DNA of 64,000 nucleotides, from assembly GCF_014323605.1 (NCBI RefSeq), contig NZ_SCMB01000004.1, positions 62,001 to 126,000 on the forward strand, given 5' to 3'. The notes beneath the pieces were generated by a model. It saw only the letters and a program-made list of their open reading frames with translations. It was not told where the DNA came from and did not search any database. This stretch comes from Lactobacillus kimbladii. Its GTDB lineage: Bacteria; Bacillota; Bacilli; Lactobacillales; Lactobacillaceae. A program made the translations under genes and the position numbers. Of the stretch, positions 53,933 through 62,266 are shown one piece after another (positions within the stretch are counted from its first letter, which is position 1; each line of letters opens with the position of its first letter).

Positions 53933-54150
53933 ATTTTCTATAAAGAAATATGATAGGAAAAATGTTTTAAAAATGGCGATCAAGCTGGAGGAAATTGACA
54001 CTAACAAAAAACAATATTTAAAAAAGAATAATGGTTTAAAAAGCAAATATTAAAATATGTTCAAGAAACTGTTCAGGTCATTTAAAAAATGACAGCGCTA
54101 ACTATAATTAAGTTAAAAGGTGGTCTGCTTGAAGGAGCTGAACAGAAAGT
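53933..54150. other. Intergenic region before third permease copy
   Basis: No supported gene is seen. A TATAAT lies at 54103-54108 and a good ribosome binding site (AAAGGTGG, 54116-54123) precedes a TTG at 54129. That TTG opens a 51-codon frame out of phase with the permease. I regard the latter as a possible remnant of the lost permease N-terminus or a chance frame. Confidence 0.35.
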
Positions 54151-54162
54151 TTGGTGATCTTG

Positions 54163-55647
54163 ATGCAAAGATTAAAAAATATGCGCGTTGGACTGATAGA
54201 ACTTTGTGCGACACTTATTATTGGCGGTTTGATGATAATTGCTGGTATTATTTTAGGGTTGGATTTAGCTTCCTTAATTATTAAGTTATTTAGCGGTTTA
54301 ATAAAACCAAATGTGCCGAATTTTAACGTCATTAACAGTTTTCTGCGGATCAATTGGGGCATGCAAGTGGTTATGTTACTGGCGGTTCTAATAATTGTTG
54401 GTGGTATAATAGTAACTTATAACCTAACCAGAACAATTTTAAAAAGTGTAGCTGCAAAAGAAGATGCACCTGCAATTTTTCAAAAACATTTAGGACTAAG
54501 AATAATTGAAATGGTTTTAGGGTTGATACTAATAGTAACCGGCTATTTTATACTAAATTTGCCTAGTCAAAATCTGTTTAATACTTTATTGGCAGCCTTT
54601 GTTACAATTGTGTCAGGTACTTATTTACTTTGCCACTCGTTATTAAGCTTGGTACCTACAACTTGGTTTAGCAAAATTAAGTTAGCTAAAGGAAAAACGC
54701 AGCTGAGACTTCATCATTATGCCAGTGTTTTTACTATCATTTCCATACTCTTTGCCTTGACTATGGGCGCTCTGGCTTTAAGTCATGACTTTAATGCCTT
54801 TTCTCAAGATATTAAGAGGGGAACTTATTATGATGGCGTAATTGTCAGCAATACCGCCAATATTAAAAACGATGTTGCTCAACTAAAAATTAAAAAGCAG
54901 ACAACATACCATTATAAAGAAACAAAAGGGCACTTTTATTTTGTTCGTAATGAGCTGGCAGATAATCCAATTAAGTACGTCAGAAATACCGGTAGACGCA
55001 ATTTTCAAGTCAAATCAATTAAATTAGACCAATTGAATAAAAATTCTCTGGCAGGTAACAGTTTCCGCGAACTCGTTCCCAATGGTTTTAAAAATAAAAC
55101 GATTGCACTTTGTTCAACTGCAGAATTAAATAAGATTAAAGGCAATACTAAATATCTGACTTTGGCGCAGCTAAACAGTTTTGATAGAGACTGGCCATTT
55201 TTATTAAAAATTGAACATAAACAGGCTCAAAGTAGTCTTACCTATAGTCCACTCTACAGCAGTTCCAAGGCCGCTCTTTATCAGCTGGCACTGGGGATGA
55301 CCAGAGAAATGAAGATTTTAGGCTTCTCACTGGCATTTGTATTTGGTGTAACTTTGATTGCTATTTTGATAATAGAAGTAATAAAATTTGCTAAGAAAAA
55401 CCCGGATGCTGATCAGAAATTAAAGACTCAAAAAGTATCGCAGGAAAGCAGCACTTATGGAACGGGACTGTTGTTCTTAATTCCAGCGGTTTTTGGTGTC
55501 TTTGATGCTTTGTTTGGTCTAAAAATCTTTAATCAGGTTCTGCCGACAGCATATTATGAAATATGGTTACCAATAATGCTCATGATTTTATGCTATTTTG
55601 CTTTATGTATCATGGTTGTATTTTGGAGGAAAAAAGCAGTATTTTAA
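54163..55647 (+). CDS. BceB-type permease paralogue, N-terminally short (copy 3)
   Basis: The frame is open from 54151 (GTG). The ATG at 54163 (MQRLKNMRVGLIELCATLII) is used, although no ribosome binding site is well placed. The protein of about 494 aa aligns with copies 1 and 2 from their third helix onward (GLIELCATLIIGGLMIIAGII with GLLIFLETLITGILATLVGI). Through the extracellular domain it reads TYYDGVIVSNTANIKNDVAQ. It lacks their first 110 residues, and the terminal FtsX helices are divergent (FGVTLIAILIIEVIKFAKK). Probably a degenerating duplicate with no ATPase partner. Confidence 0.7.
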   Translation: MQRLKNMRVGLIELCATLIIGGLMIIAGIILGLDLASLIIKLFSGLIKPNVPNFNVINSFLRINWGMQVVMLLAVLIIVGGIIVTYNLTRTILKSVAAKEDAPAIFQKHLGLRIIEMVLGLILIVTGYFILNLPSQNLFNTLLAAFVTIVSGTYLLCHSLLSLVPTTWFSKIKLAKGKTQLRLHHYASVFTIISILFALTMGALALSHDFNAFSQDIKRGTYYDGVIVSNTANIKNDVAQLKIKKQTTYHYKETKGHFYFVRNELADNPIKYVRNTGRRNFQVKSIKLDQLNKNSLAGNSFRELVPNGFKNKTIALCSTAELNKIKGNTKYLTLAQLNSFDRDWPFLLKIEHKQAQSSLTYSPLYSSSKAALYQLALGMTREMKILGFSLAFVFGVTLIAILIIEVIKFAKKNPDADQKLKTQKVSQESSTYGTGLLFLIPAVFGVFDALFGLKIFNQVLPTAYYEIWLPIMLMILCYFALCIMVVFWRKKAVF

Positions 55648-55663
55648 AAAAGTCTGGTAAGTA

Positions 55664-55697
55664 AAACGCACGCTTTAACAGCGTGCGTTTGTTTTTC
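55664..55697 (+). terminator. Terminator after third permease copy
   Basis: AAACGCACGCT pairs with AGCGTGCGTTT, followed by GTTTTT. Confidence 0.85.
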
Positions 55698-55762
55698 CTA
55701 TGAAAACAATAGAATTAATAAAAAATACTGAGAACTTTGATAAAAATAATTACAAAAATTTC

Positions 55763-55791
55763 TTGACATGCTAATGTTCTTTTTCTATAAT
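55763..55791 (+). promoter_or_regulatory. Consensus promoter of the liv operon
   Basis: TTGACA (55763-55768) and TATAAT (55786-55791), both perfect, have a 17-base spacer. Transcription should start near 55798, about 30 bases before the leader peptide. Confidence 0.9.
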
Positions 55792-55827
55792 TCTAAGTAT
55801 TAAATTAAATTTTGGGAGGCGATTTTA

Positions 55828-55917
55828 ATGAAAGCTAAATATTTAAATAAACGAACCAACATTAAAAATATTATCGCCCAGAGTTTAATTGCCTTGTTGT
55901 TGTCGTCTAGGACTTAG
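55828..55917 (+). CDS. Leader peptide of the liv operon (29 aa)
   Basis: ATG at 55828 with GGGAGG 8 bases upstream, right behind a consensus promoter. The peptide is MKAKYLNKRTNIKNIIAQSL then IALLLSSRT and stop. Its C-terminal half is rich in Ile and Leu with three consecutive TTG Leu codons (55894-55902). It is homologous to the leader at 60732 (same length, MKAKY start, LLLxxRT end). Both precede a livJ gene and a set of alternative hairpins, so this is very probably a regulatory leader peptide responding to branched-chain amino acid supply. Confidence 0.75.
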   Translation: MKAKYLNKRTNIKNIIAQSLIALLLSSRT

Positions 55918-56031
55918 CATGATTAAATTACTTTTAGTGATTTTACATGAAAAGCCCTTGTTTGCGTCTTAATGAATGGGGCTTATCTAATAACTGATCT
56001 AAGCCTCATTCATTAAATGAATGAGGTTTTT
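55910..56031 (+). promoter_or_regulatory. Leader-peptide attenuator of liv operon
   Basis: Five segments can pair in order. Segment 0 (GGACTT, 55910-55915, over the leader stop) can pair with 1 (AAGCCC, 55952-55957), with one mismatch. Segment 1 can also pair with 2 (GGGCTT, within 55972-55985). Segment 2 (ATGAATGGGGCTTA) pairs over 14 bp with 3 (TAAGCCTCATTCAT, 56000-56013). Segment 3 (CCTCATTC) also pairs with 4 (GAATGAGG, 56019-56026), followed by T5 to form a terminator. 2:3 and 3:4 are mutually exclusive, as are 1:2 and 2:3. The livJ ribosome binding site is 20 bases downstream. Confidence 0.75.
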
Positions 56032-56059
56032 AGTTACCAGGCTATTTGAAAAGGAGAAA

Positions 56060-57265
56060 ATGATGAGTAAATTTTCAAAAAATTTGTTGCGTATTTTTAC
56101 GTTGGGAATGGCCGGCTTAGCGCTAGCCGGCTGTTCAGTTGCAAAAAGTGGGGGCGGCAAGGGTACACACCAAGATAAAGATACAGTCAAAGTCGGGATT
56201 AATATAGAGTTGTCTGGTACTGCTGCCGGCTACGGCAGTGCTGAAAAGCAAGGTATAGTATTAGCAGCTTCTGAAATTAATAAAGCTGGTGGAATTAACG
56301 TCAATGGGCATAAGAAGAAGCTTAAGTTGCTTATCCGTGATAACAAGTCCTCAATTGCTACTTCGGCTTCAGTCGCTGCACAATTGGCAACCAAGGATAA
56401 AGTGGCTGCAGTTGTAGGACCAGCTACCACCAACTGTGGTACAGCAGAAATTCCTAATGTTACTAAGGCTTCTGTTCCTGGTATTAGTCCATCTGCAACT
56501 GATCCAAACTACACCAGACAGAAGAACGGCAAAGTGCAGCCTTACGTCTTTAGAGCTTGCTTCCAAGATACATTCCAGGGAAAGAGCGCAGCTAAGTTTG
56601 TCGATAATAAGCTAAAAGCCAAACGAGTAGCTGTCTATGCTGATAACTCCAGTGATTATGGTACTGGTTTAGCAAAAGCCTTTAAAGATACTTATAAAGG
56701 CAAGATAGTTGATAGTCAAACGTATTCTGCAGGTGATAAAGATTTCAATGCTGTTTTAACTTCATTTAAATCTAAGAAAATCGATGCTATTTATGTACCG
56801 GGCTACTACACAGAATTAGGCTTGATCATCAAACAAGCACGGCAAATGGGCATTAAAGCTCCAATCGTTGGTGGTGACGGTATGTGTGATCCTAAACTAG
56901 TTCAAATATCGGGTGCTAAAAACGCGACTGATATTTACTACACTACACCGTTTTCAACTAATGTAGCTGCTAAGAACCCAGATTCAAAAGCTGCTAAGTT
57001 TATCAAAGCATATAAAGCTCGCTACCATACAGATGCACCGACATTTTCAGCATTAGCTTATGATGCAGTTTATTTAGTAAAAACTGCTATTGAAGAACAA
57101 AAATCAGATGATTCAGTTAAAATTACTGAAGGTCTAGCTAAGATTAAAGACTTTGACGGTGTGACTGGCAGAATTACCATGGATAAATTCCACAATCCGG
57201 AAATGCCAATTGCGATTGAAAAATTGACTAACGGTAAAGTAAGCGACTCATTCCGTGTTGAGTAA
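56060..57265 (+). CDS. livJ: Branched-chain amino-acid ABC transporter, substrate-binding lipoprotein (copy 1)
   Basis: Start is the ATG at 56060 or 56063 (MMSKFSKNLLRIF), after AAGGAG. The 401 aa product is a Peripla_BP_6 protein with a lipobox (GLALAGCS, Cys about 24) for anchoring outside the membrane. Motifs are VKVGINIELSGTAAGYGSAE, VVGPATTNCGTAEIP and PSATDPNYTRQKNGK...RACFQDTFQG. It binds Leu/Ile/Val for the permease complex encoded downstream. A second, closely similar copy lies at 60988. Confidence 0.93.
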   Translation: MMSKFSKNLLRIFTLGMAGLALAGCSVAKSGGGKGTHQDKDTVKVGINIELSGTAAGYGSAEKQGIVLAASEINKAGGINVNGHKKKLKLLIRDNKSSIATSASVAAQLATKDKVAAVVGPATTNCGTAEIPNVTKASVPGISPSATDPNYTRQKNGKVQPYVFRACFQDTFQGKSAAKFVDNKLKAKRVAVYADNSSDYGTGLAKAFKDTYKGKIVDSQTYSAGDKDFNAVLTSFKSKKIDAIYVPGYYTELGLIIKQARQMGIKAPIVGGDGMCDPKLVQISGAKNATDIYYTTPFSTNVAAKNPDSKAAKFIKAYKARYHTDAPTFSALAYDAVYLVKTAIEEQKSDDSVKITEGLAKIKDFDGVTGRITMDKFHNPEMPIAIEKLTNGKVSDSFRVE

Positions 57266-57292
57266 ATATGAAAATGAAAGGAGTGCTTAAAT

Positions 57293-58171
57293 TTGCAAAC
57301 AGTTTTACAGCAAATCATTAACGCCTTGTCACTGGGTTCGATTTATGCCCTGTTGGCTTTAGGCTACAGCATGGTTTATGGCATTATTAATTTAATTAAC
57401 TTTGCCCACGGCGACATTTATATGCTAGGTGCATTCTTTGCCTACTATGTGATTAATGCTTGGCATTTTAACTTTATTACAGCACTGCTTTCTGCAATGA
57501 TTATTGGTGCAGTTTCAGGCGTAGTGATTGAGTATTTTGCTTATCGGCCATTACGTAAGTCGCCTCGTATAGCTGTCTTAATTACAGCTATCGGTGTCTC
57601 GTTTTTACTGGAAAATGGTATGTCATACTTTGTAGGATCAAATGCTCGTAGTTTTCCACAAGTAATTGAGCAGGTTAATTACAATATTGGTGGAGTACAA
57701 ATTTCAAATGTTCAGATTTTAATTTTGGCTACTGCTTTAATATTGATGGTTTCATTACAGTTAATTATTCAAAAGACCAAAATGGGCCGGGCCATGCGTG
57801 CAGTATCAGTAGATCCTGCTGCGGCTGAATTAGTTGGCGTTAATGTTAATCATACGATTTCATTTACCTTTGCTTTAGGGTCAGCTTTAGCAGGTGCCGC
57901 CGGTATTTTAATTGGGATGTACTACAACCAAATTGATCCTTTAATGGGGATGACACCAGGAATTAAGGCCTTTGTGGCTGCCGTATTGGGTGGAATCGGT
58001 TCTGTTCCAGGAGCCTCAATTGGAGGTTTCTTAATCGGTATCCTGGAGACATTTTTCCAGTCTATCGGTTTGTCGGCATATAAAGACTCAGTTGTTTATC
58101 TAGTATTAATAGTCATTTTGCTTTTCTTACCAGCTGGTATTTTTGGCAAAAATGCTAAAGAGAAGGTGTAG
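57293..58171 (+). CDS. livH: Branched-chain amino-acid ABC transporter permease LivH
   Basis: A TTG start at 57293 (MQTVLQQIINALSLGSIYAL) with AAAGGAG about 9 bases upstream. The 292 aa integral membrane protein has about eight helices and the LivH motifs YGIINLINFAHGDIYMLGAF, LRKSPRIAVLITAIGVSF and VDPAAAELVGVNVN, ending GGIGSVPGASIGGFLIGILE. It partners LivM. It lies 27 bases after livJ copy 1. Confidence 0.95.
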   Translation: MQTVLQQIINALSLGSIYALLALGYSMVYGIINLINFAHGDIYMLGAFFAYYVINAWHFNFITALLSAMIIGAVSGVVIEYFAYRPLRKSPRIAVLITAIGVSFLLENGMSYFVGSNARSFPQVIEQVNYNIGGVQISNVQILILATALILMVSLQLIIQKTKMGRAMRAVSVDPAAAELVGVNVNHTISFTFALGSALAGAAGILIGMYYNQIDPLMGMTPGIKAFVAAVLGGIGSVPGASIGGFLIGILETFFQSIGLSAYKDSVVYLVLIVILLFLPAGIFGKNAKEKV

Positions 58172-58179
58172 GTGGCAAA

Positions 58180-59136
58180 ATGAAATCGAATTGGAAATAC
58201 ATTTTGTCGTGGCTGTTATTAATGGTAGGCGGCTTTTACTTAATCAACGCGTTGATCATGGTCGGCGTGATAGATGATTTCATTGAAAACATGCTGGTCA
58301 CGATTGGAATAAATATTATCTTAGCTACCGGGTTAAACCTGATTATCGGTTTTAGTGGTCAATTTTCTCTAGGTCATGCTGGTTTCATGGCCATTGGAGC
58401 ATATGCTACCGCGATTATTACTCAACGCATGAGTAGCGAAGCTGGCTTTTTAATCTCAATGCTCGTAGGTGTGCTGATAGCAATTGTAATTGCTGCGATT
58501 ATCGGTACGGCCACTTTCATTCGCTTAAAGGGTGACTATTTAGCCATTGCTACTTTAGGAGCAGCTGAAATTATCCGTAATGTCATTAATAACTTGAAAA
58601 TTACTGGTGGAGCGGCAGGATTATATAATATTCCTCAATTATGCTCATGGCCGACTGTTTATATTTTAGTTTGTGTGACCACAATCATTTTTACAAACTT
58701 TATTCGTTCAAAAGATGGTCGGGCAATTAAAGCCGTTCGTGAGGACGAAATTGCTGCTGAAGCAATGGGTATTAATACTACTAAATGGAAATTGGCTGCT
58801 TTCGTTTTAGGTGGAGCAACTGCTGCCATTGCTGGCAGTCTACATGCTTCATTTTTACAAACAATCTCACCTTCAAACTTTGGCATTATGGAATCAATCT
58901 CTATATTGGTTATTGTTGTTTTGGGTGGTGTTGGCAGTATGACTGGCACGTTTGTTGCAGCGATTGTTTTAGGCGTTTTAGATACCGTTTTACAAAGTTT
59001 CGGTGCGTTAAGGATGGTCATCTATGCTATAGTCCTGATATTAATCATGATTTTCAAGCCATCAGGACTTTTAGGTAACTGGGAATTCTCTCTTAAAAAT
59101 TTAGCGCGCCATTTCGGCAAAAAAGAAAGGGGCTAG
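58180..59136 (+). CDS. livM: Branched-chain amino-acid ABC transporter permease LivM
   Basis: The 318 aa membrane protein has eight to ten helices. LivM features include LNLIIGFSGQFSLGHAGFMA, VREDEIAAEAMGINTTKWKL and VVLGGVGSMTGTFVAAIVLG. GGTGG precedes the ATG and it starts 8 bases after livH. It forms the channel with LivH. Confidence 0.95.
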   Translation: MKSNWKYILSWLLLMVGGFYLINALIMVGVIDDFIENMLVTIGINIILATGLNLIIGFSGQFSLGHAGFMAIGAYATAIITQRMSSEAGFLISMLVGVLIAIVIAAIIGTATFIRLKGDYLAIATLGAAEIIRNVINNLKITGGAAGLYNIPQLCSWPTVYILVCVTTIIFTNFIRSKDGRAIKAVREDEIAAEAMGINTTKWKLAAFVLGGATAAIAGSLHASFLQTISPSNFGIMESISILVIVVLGGVGSMTGTFVAAIVLGVLDTVLQSFGALRMVIYAIVLILIMIFKPSGLLGNWEFSLKNLARHFGKKERG

Positions 59137-59139
59137 TAT

Positions 59140-59922
59140 ATGCCACACTTATTAGACGTTGACCACGTAGTGCGCAAGTTTGGTGGTTTAACTGCAGTTA
59201 ATGATGTTTCACTTCACCTTGATAAACATGAACTAGTTGCCTTGATTGGTCCTAATGGTGCAGGTAAAACCACTTTGTTCAACTTGTTAACTGGAATGGT
59301 GCAAGTTACTAGTGGAAAGATTAATTTGCAAGTTGATGATAAAAATTATGATTTGACGCATAAAAGTGCTGTGCAAATTGCAGACTTAGGTTTATCCCGT
59401 ACATTTCAAAATATTCGCTTATTTAAAGACTTAACTGTTATGGATAATGTCCTAACTGCAATGACAAATGAATATAAAGAAAACTTTTTAACAACAGTTT
59501 TTCGTTTACCCAGTTTTTATAAAACGGAAAAGGAAATGAAAGAAGCTGCGCAAAAGCTATTAGCAATCTTTGATTTAACGGATAATGAACAAACCTTGGC
59601 TAAGAACTTGCCCTACGGAACACAAAGACGCTTGGAAATAGTACGAGCTTTAGCTACTCACCCACAGATTCTTTTCCTGGATGAACCTGCTGCTGGTATG
59701 AACCCAGAAGAAACAGCGGATTTGACTAATCTTATTAAATATATTCAAAAAGAATTTCAGATCACAGTTTTGTTAATTGAGCATGACATGTCTTTAGTTA
59801 TGAACCTGGCTGAAAGAATTTATGTACTTGATCAAGGCGAGATATTGGCTACCGGATCTCCTGAAGAAATCAAGGCAAATCCTAAAGTTGTTGAAGCATA
59901 TCTAGGAGAGGGTGATGACTAG
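59140..59922 (+). CDS. livG: Branched-chain amino-acid ABC transporter ATPase LivG
   Basis: The 260 aa ATPase has Walker A GPNGAGKTT, an insert typical of LivG (TVMDNVLTAMTNEYKENFLT), the LivG-type signature LPYGTQRRLE, Walker B ILFLDEPAAGMNPEE and H-loop IEHDM. It follows livM by 3 bases and its stop abuts livF. Confidence 0.95.
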   Translation: MPHLLDVDHVVRKFGGLTAVNDVSLHLDKHELVALIGPNGAGKTTLFNLLTGMVQVTSGKINLQVDDKNYDLTHKSAVQIADLGLSRTFQNIRLFKDLTVMDNVLTAMTNEYKENFLTTVFRLPSFYKTEKEMKEAAQKLLAIFDLTDNEQTLAKNLPYGTQRRLEIVRALATHPQILFLDEPAAGMNPEETADLTNLIKYIQKEFQITVLLIEHDMSLVMNLAERIYVLDQGEILATGSPEEIKANPKVVEAYLGEGDD

Positions 59923-60633
59923 ATGGCAATGTTAGAAGTTCGTGACTTGTCTGTAAATTATGGTGTTATTCAAGCTGTTAAGAATGTCAGTTTTGAAATT
60001 AACCAAGGTGAAATCGTAACCCTAATCGGAGCTAATGGAGCTGGTAAGTCAACTATTGTCAAGACAATTTCTGGCTTACTCAAGCCAAAAAGTGGTCAAA
60101 TTTCCTACCTTGGCGAAGAAATAGATCACAAAAGTGCTCCGCAAATTGTCAGCGCAGGTATCTCCCAAGTTGCAGAAGGTCGGCATATTTTTGCTGGAAT
60201 GACCGTAATGGAGAATCTGCAGATGGGTGCGTTTTTGCAAAAGAATCATGATGAAGTTTCAAAAACCTATAAAGACATTTTTGAACGCTTTCCAATTTTG
60301 CAAAAAAGACGTAATCAGGATGCAGCCACTTTGTCTGGTGGTGAGCAGCAAATGTTAGCCATGGGTCGTGCATTAATGGCAAAACCCAAATTGCTGCTGC
60401 TTGATGAACCATCAATGGGTTTGTCTCCCTTGTATATTCAAGAAATATTTAAAATTATTAAAGAACTGAACGAAAAAGGTACCACTATTTTGTTAATTGA
60501 ACAGAATGCTAAACAAGCACTATCTATTGCCGATCGTGGTTATGTATTGGCCACTGGTGTAGTGCAATTAAGTGGTACTGGTCAAGAATTGTTGGCTAAC
60601 CCAGAAGTACAGAAGGTATATTTTGGTGGTTAG
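59923..60633 (+). CDS. livF: Branched-chain amino-acid ABC transporter ATPase LivF
   Basis: The 236 aa ATPase has Walker A GANGAGKST, signature LSGGEQQM, Walker B LLLLDEPSMGLSP and H-loop IEQNA, all typical of LivF. ATG follows the LivG stop immediately, with GGAGAGGG within the end of livG as ribosome binding site. Last gene of the livJHMGF unit; no clear terminator was found before the second leader, so read-through into the second attenuator is possible. Confidence 0.95.
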   Translation: MAMLEVRDLSVNYGVIQAVKNVSFEINQGEIVTLIGANGAGKSTIVKTISGLLKPKSGQISYLGEEIDHKSAPQIVSAGISQVAEGRHIFAGMTVMENLQMGAFLQKNHDEVSKTYKDIFERFPILQKRRNQDAATLSGGEQQMLAMGRALMAKPKLLLLDEPSMGLSPLYIQEIFKIIKELNEKGTTILLIEQNAKQALSIADRGYVLATGVVQLSGTGQELLANPEVQKVYFGG

Positions 60634-60683
60634 TAGTAATCAAGTTATTATAGTGACAATGTTGTTAATTCATTGTTGAGTCA

Positions 60684-60699
60684 CATAGTGAAAACTATG
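60684..60699. promoter_or_regulatory. Inverted repeat and possible promoter before second livJ leader
   Basis: CATAGT-GAAA-ACTATG is a perfect inverted repeat. TTGTTG and TATGAA with a 17-base spacer overlap it, making a weak promoter whose -10 lies inside the repeat. A regulator could act here. Confidence 0.35.
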
Positions 60700-60731
60700 A
60701 AGTTACATAAAATTCTGAGGAGGTAATCATA

Positions 60732-60821
60732 ATGAAAGCCAAATATTTTAAAAAACAAAACAATATTAATATCTTTCAAGCCCAGGATTTAGTTACCTTG
60801 TTGTTGGAGCGCAGGACTTAA
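60732..60821 (+). CDS. Leader peptide of second livJ (29 aa)
   Basis: ATG at 60732 with GAGGAGG 8 bases upstream. The peptide is MKAKYFKKQNNINIFQAQDL then VTLLLERRT and stop. It has the same length as the leader at 55828, the same MKAKY start, the same TTG-TTG-TTG triplet and the same RT end, and nearly the same nucleotides across the C-terminal half. Its conservation ahead of both livJ copies is strong evidence that it is translated and regulatory. Confidence 0.75.
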   Translation: MKAKYFKKQNNINIFQAQDLVTLLLERRT

Positions 60822-60939
60822 CATACATGAATTACGTAATGTAGTTTATAGTAGTTAAGCCCTAGTTTGCGTGTCAATGATTGGGGTTTAACTAATTGGT
60901 AATTTAAGCCTCATTCATTGATTTGAATGAGGCTTTTTT
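60814..60939 (+). promoter_or_regulatory. Leader-peptide attenuator of second livJ
   Basis: Same five-part layout as the first. Segment 0 (GGACTTAAC, 60814-60822, over the leader stop) can pair with 1 (GTTAAGCCC, 60854-60862), with one mismatch. Segment 1 (AGTTAAGCCC) can pair with 2 (GGGTTTAACT, 60884-60893). Segment 2 (AATGATTGGGGTTTAA, 60876-60891) pairs over about 15 of 16 bases with 3 (60904-60919). Segment 3 (AAGCCTCATTC, 60906-60916) also pairs with 4 (GAATGAGGCTT, 60925-60935), followed by T, giving a terminator. Confidence 0.75.
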
Positions 60940-60987
60940 GTTGGCAATTTTAGTTAAAGAATAGAAAGAATAGTTAGAAGGAACAAG

Positions 60988-62193
60988 ATGATGGATAATA
61001 TTAGTGGTATTAAAAAAATAATGAATGTTGTAATCACTGGCATGGCAGCTTTTATGCTGGCAGGCTGTACTGTTGCTAAAAGCAGTAGTGGGGATGGAAC
61101 TAAGCAAGATAAAGATTCAGTCAAAATTGGTGTCAACATGGAGTTGTCTGGAGCTGCAGCTGGTTATGGCAACGCTCAAAAGCAAGGTATTCAATTAGCA
61201 GTTAGTGAAATTAATAAAAAAGGCGGCATTGATGTTAATGGTCGTAAGAAAAAAATCAAACTGATCATGCGTGACAATAAAACTGCTATTTCTACTTCTG
61301 CTTCAGTTGCTGCCCAATTAGCTACAAAAGAAAAGGTAGCGGCTATTGTAGGACCAGCAACTACTAATGCCGGCACAGCCGAAATTCCTAATATCACTAA
61401 AGCTAAGGTACCAAGTGTCAGCCCTTCAGCGACAGATCCAAATTACACTTTACAAAAGAATGGTAAAGTTCAGCCATTTGTTTTTAGAGCATGTTACCAA
61501 AATAATTTTCAGGGCGGTAGTGCAGCCAAGTTCGTAATGAATAATATTAAGGCAAAGAGAGTGGCTGTCTATACTGATAATTCAAGTGACTATGGCAATG
61601 GTCTGGCTAAAGCATTTAAGAAAACATATAAAGGCAAGATAGTTGATAGTCAGACATTTTCAGAGGGTGACAAAGATTTTAACGCTGTATTAACTTCGTT
61701 TAAAGCTAAGAAAGTTGATGCTATTTATGTTCCTGGCTACTACACTGAAGTTGGTTTAATAATTAAACAAGCACGTCAAATTGGTATTAAAGCACCAATT
61801 GTTGGTAGTGATGGCATGGCTGATCCGAAGCTGGTACAGATTGCTGGTGCTAAAAATGCAAGTAAAATCTACTATACTACGCCATTTTCAACACAGGTAG
61901 CTGCCAAGGATCCAACTGCTTCTAAATTTATGCGTGATTTCAAAAACCGCTACCATGAAGAAGCACCAACTTTTTCTGCTTTAGCGTATGATGCGGTATA
62001 TATGATTAAAGAAGCAATTGAAAATGAAAAATCTGATGATTCTGCAAAAATCACGAAGGGTCTGGAACAAATTAAAGATTTTACTGGCGTAACTGGGAAA
62101 ATCACTGTAGATAAAGATCATAATCCTGAAAAACCAATTGCTGTAGAAGAATTAATTAATGGTAAAGTGGGTAAAACTTTTAAAATTGAATAA
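60988..62193 (+). CDS. livJ: Branched-chain amino-acid ABC transporter, substrate-binding lipoprotein (copy 2)
   Basis: The 401 aa protein has ATG at 60988 or 60991 (MMDNISGIKKIMNVV) after AAGGAA, a lipobox (FMLAGCT), and the same domain as copy 1 (VKIGVNMELSGAAAGYGNAQ). Differences lie mainly in surface and lysine-rich segments; ligand-contact segments are conserved, so the ligand is probably also Leu/Ile/Val, perhaps with altered preference. It has its own leader peptide and attenuator and its own terminator. It must share LivHMGF with copy 1. Confidence 0.93.
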   Translation: MMDNISGIKKIMNVVITGMAAFMLAGCTVAKSSSGDGTKQDKDSVKIGVNMELSGAAAGYGNAQKQGIQLAVSEINKKGGIDVNGRKKKIKLIMRDNKTAISTSASVAAQLATKEKVAAIVGPATTNAGTAEIPNITKAKVPSVSPSATDPNYTLQKNGKVQPFVFRACYQNNFQGGSAAKFVMNNIKAKRVAVYTDNSSDYGNGLAKAFKKTYKGKIVDSQTFSEGDKDFNAVLTSFKAKKVDAIYVPGYYTEVGLIIKQARQIGIKAPIVGSDGMADPKLVQIAGAKNASKIYYTTPFSTQVAAKDPTASKFMRDFKNRYHEEAPTFSALAYDAVYMIKEAIENEKSDDSAKITKGLEQIKDFTGVTGKITVDKDHNPEKPIAVEELINGKVGKTFKIE

Positions 62194-62211
62194 GACTTAT
62201 TTTTAGGTAAT

Positions 62212-62247
62212 AAAAAGGTTAGCTTTGCTAGAAAAGCTAACCTTTTT
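62212..62247. terminator. Bidirectional terminator
   Basis: AAAAAGGTTAGCTTT pairs with AAAGCTAACCTTTTT around a 6-base loop. Confidence 0.85.
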
Positions 62248-62266
62248 GATTGTATTAATACTGATT

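Noticed and set aside
54129-54284. 51-codon ORF from a TTG with AAAGGTGG, overlapping the third permease
   Set aside because: It is out of frame with the permease homology and has no recognisable similarity. It could be a remnant of the lost N-terminus, so it is only mentioned in the region note.
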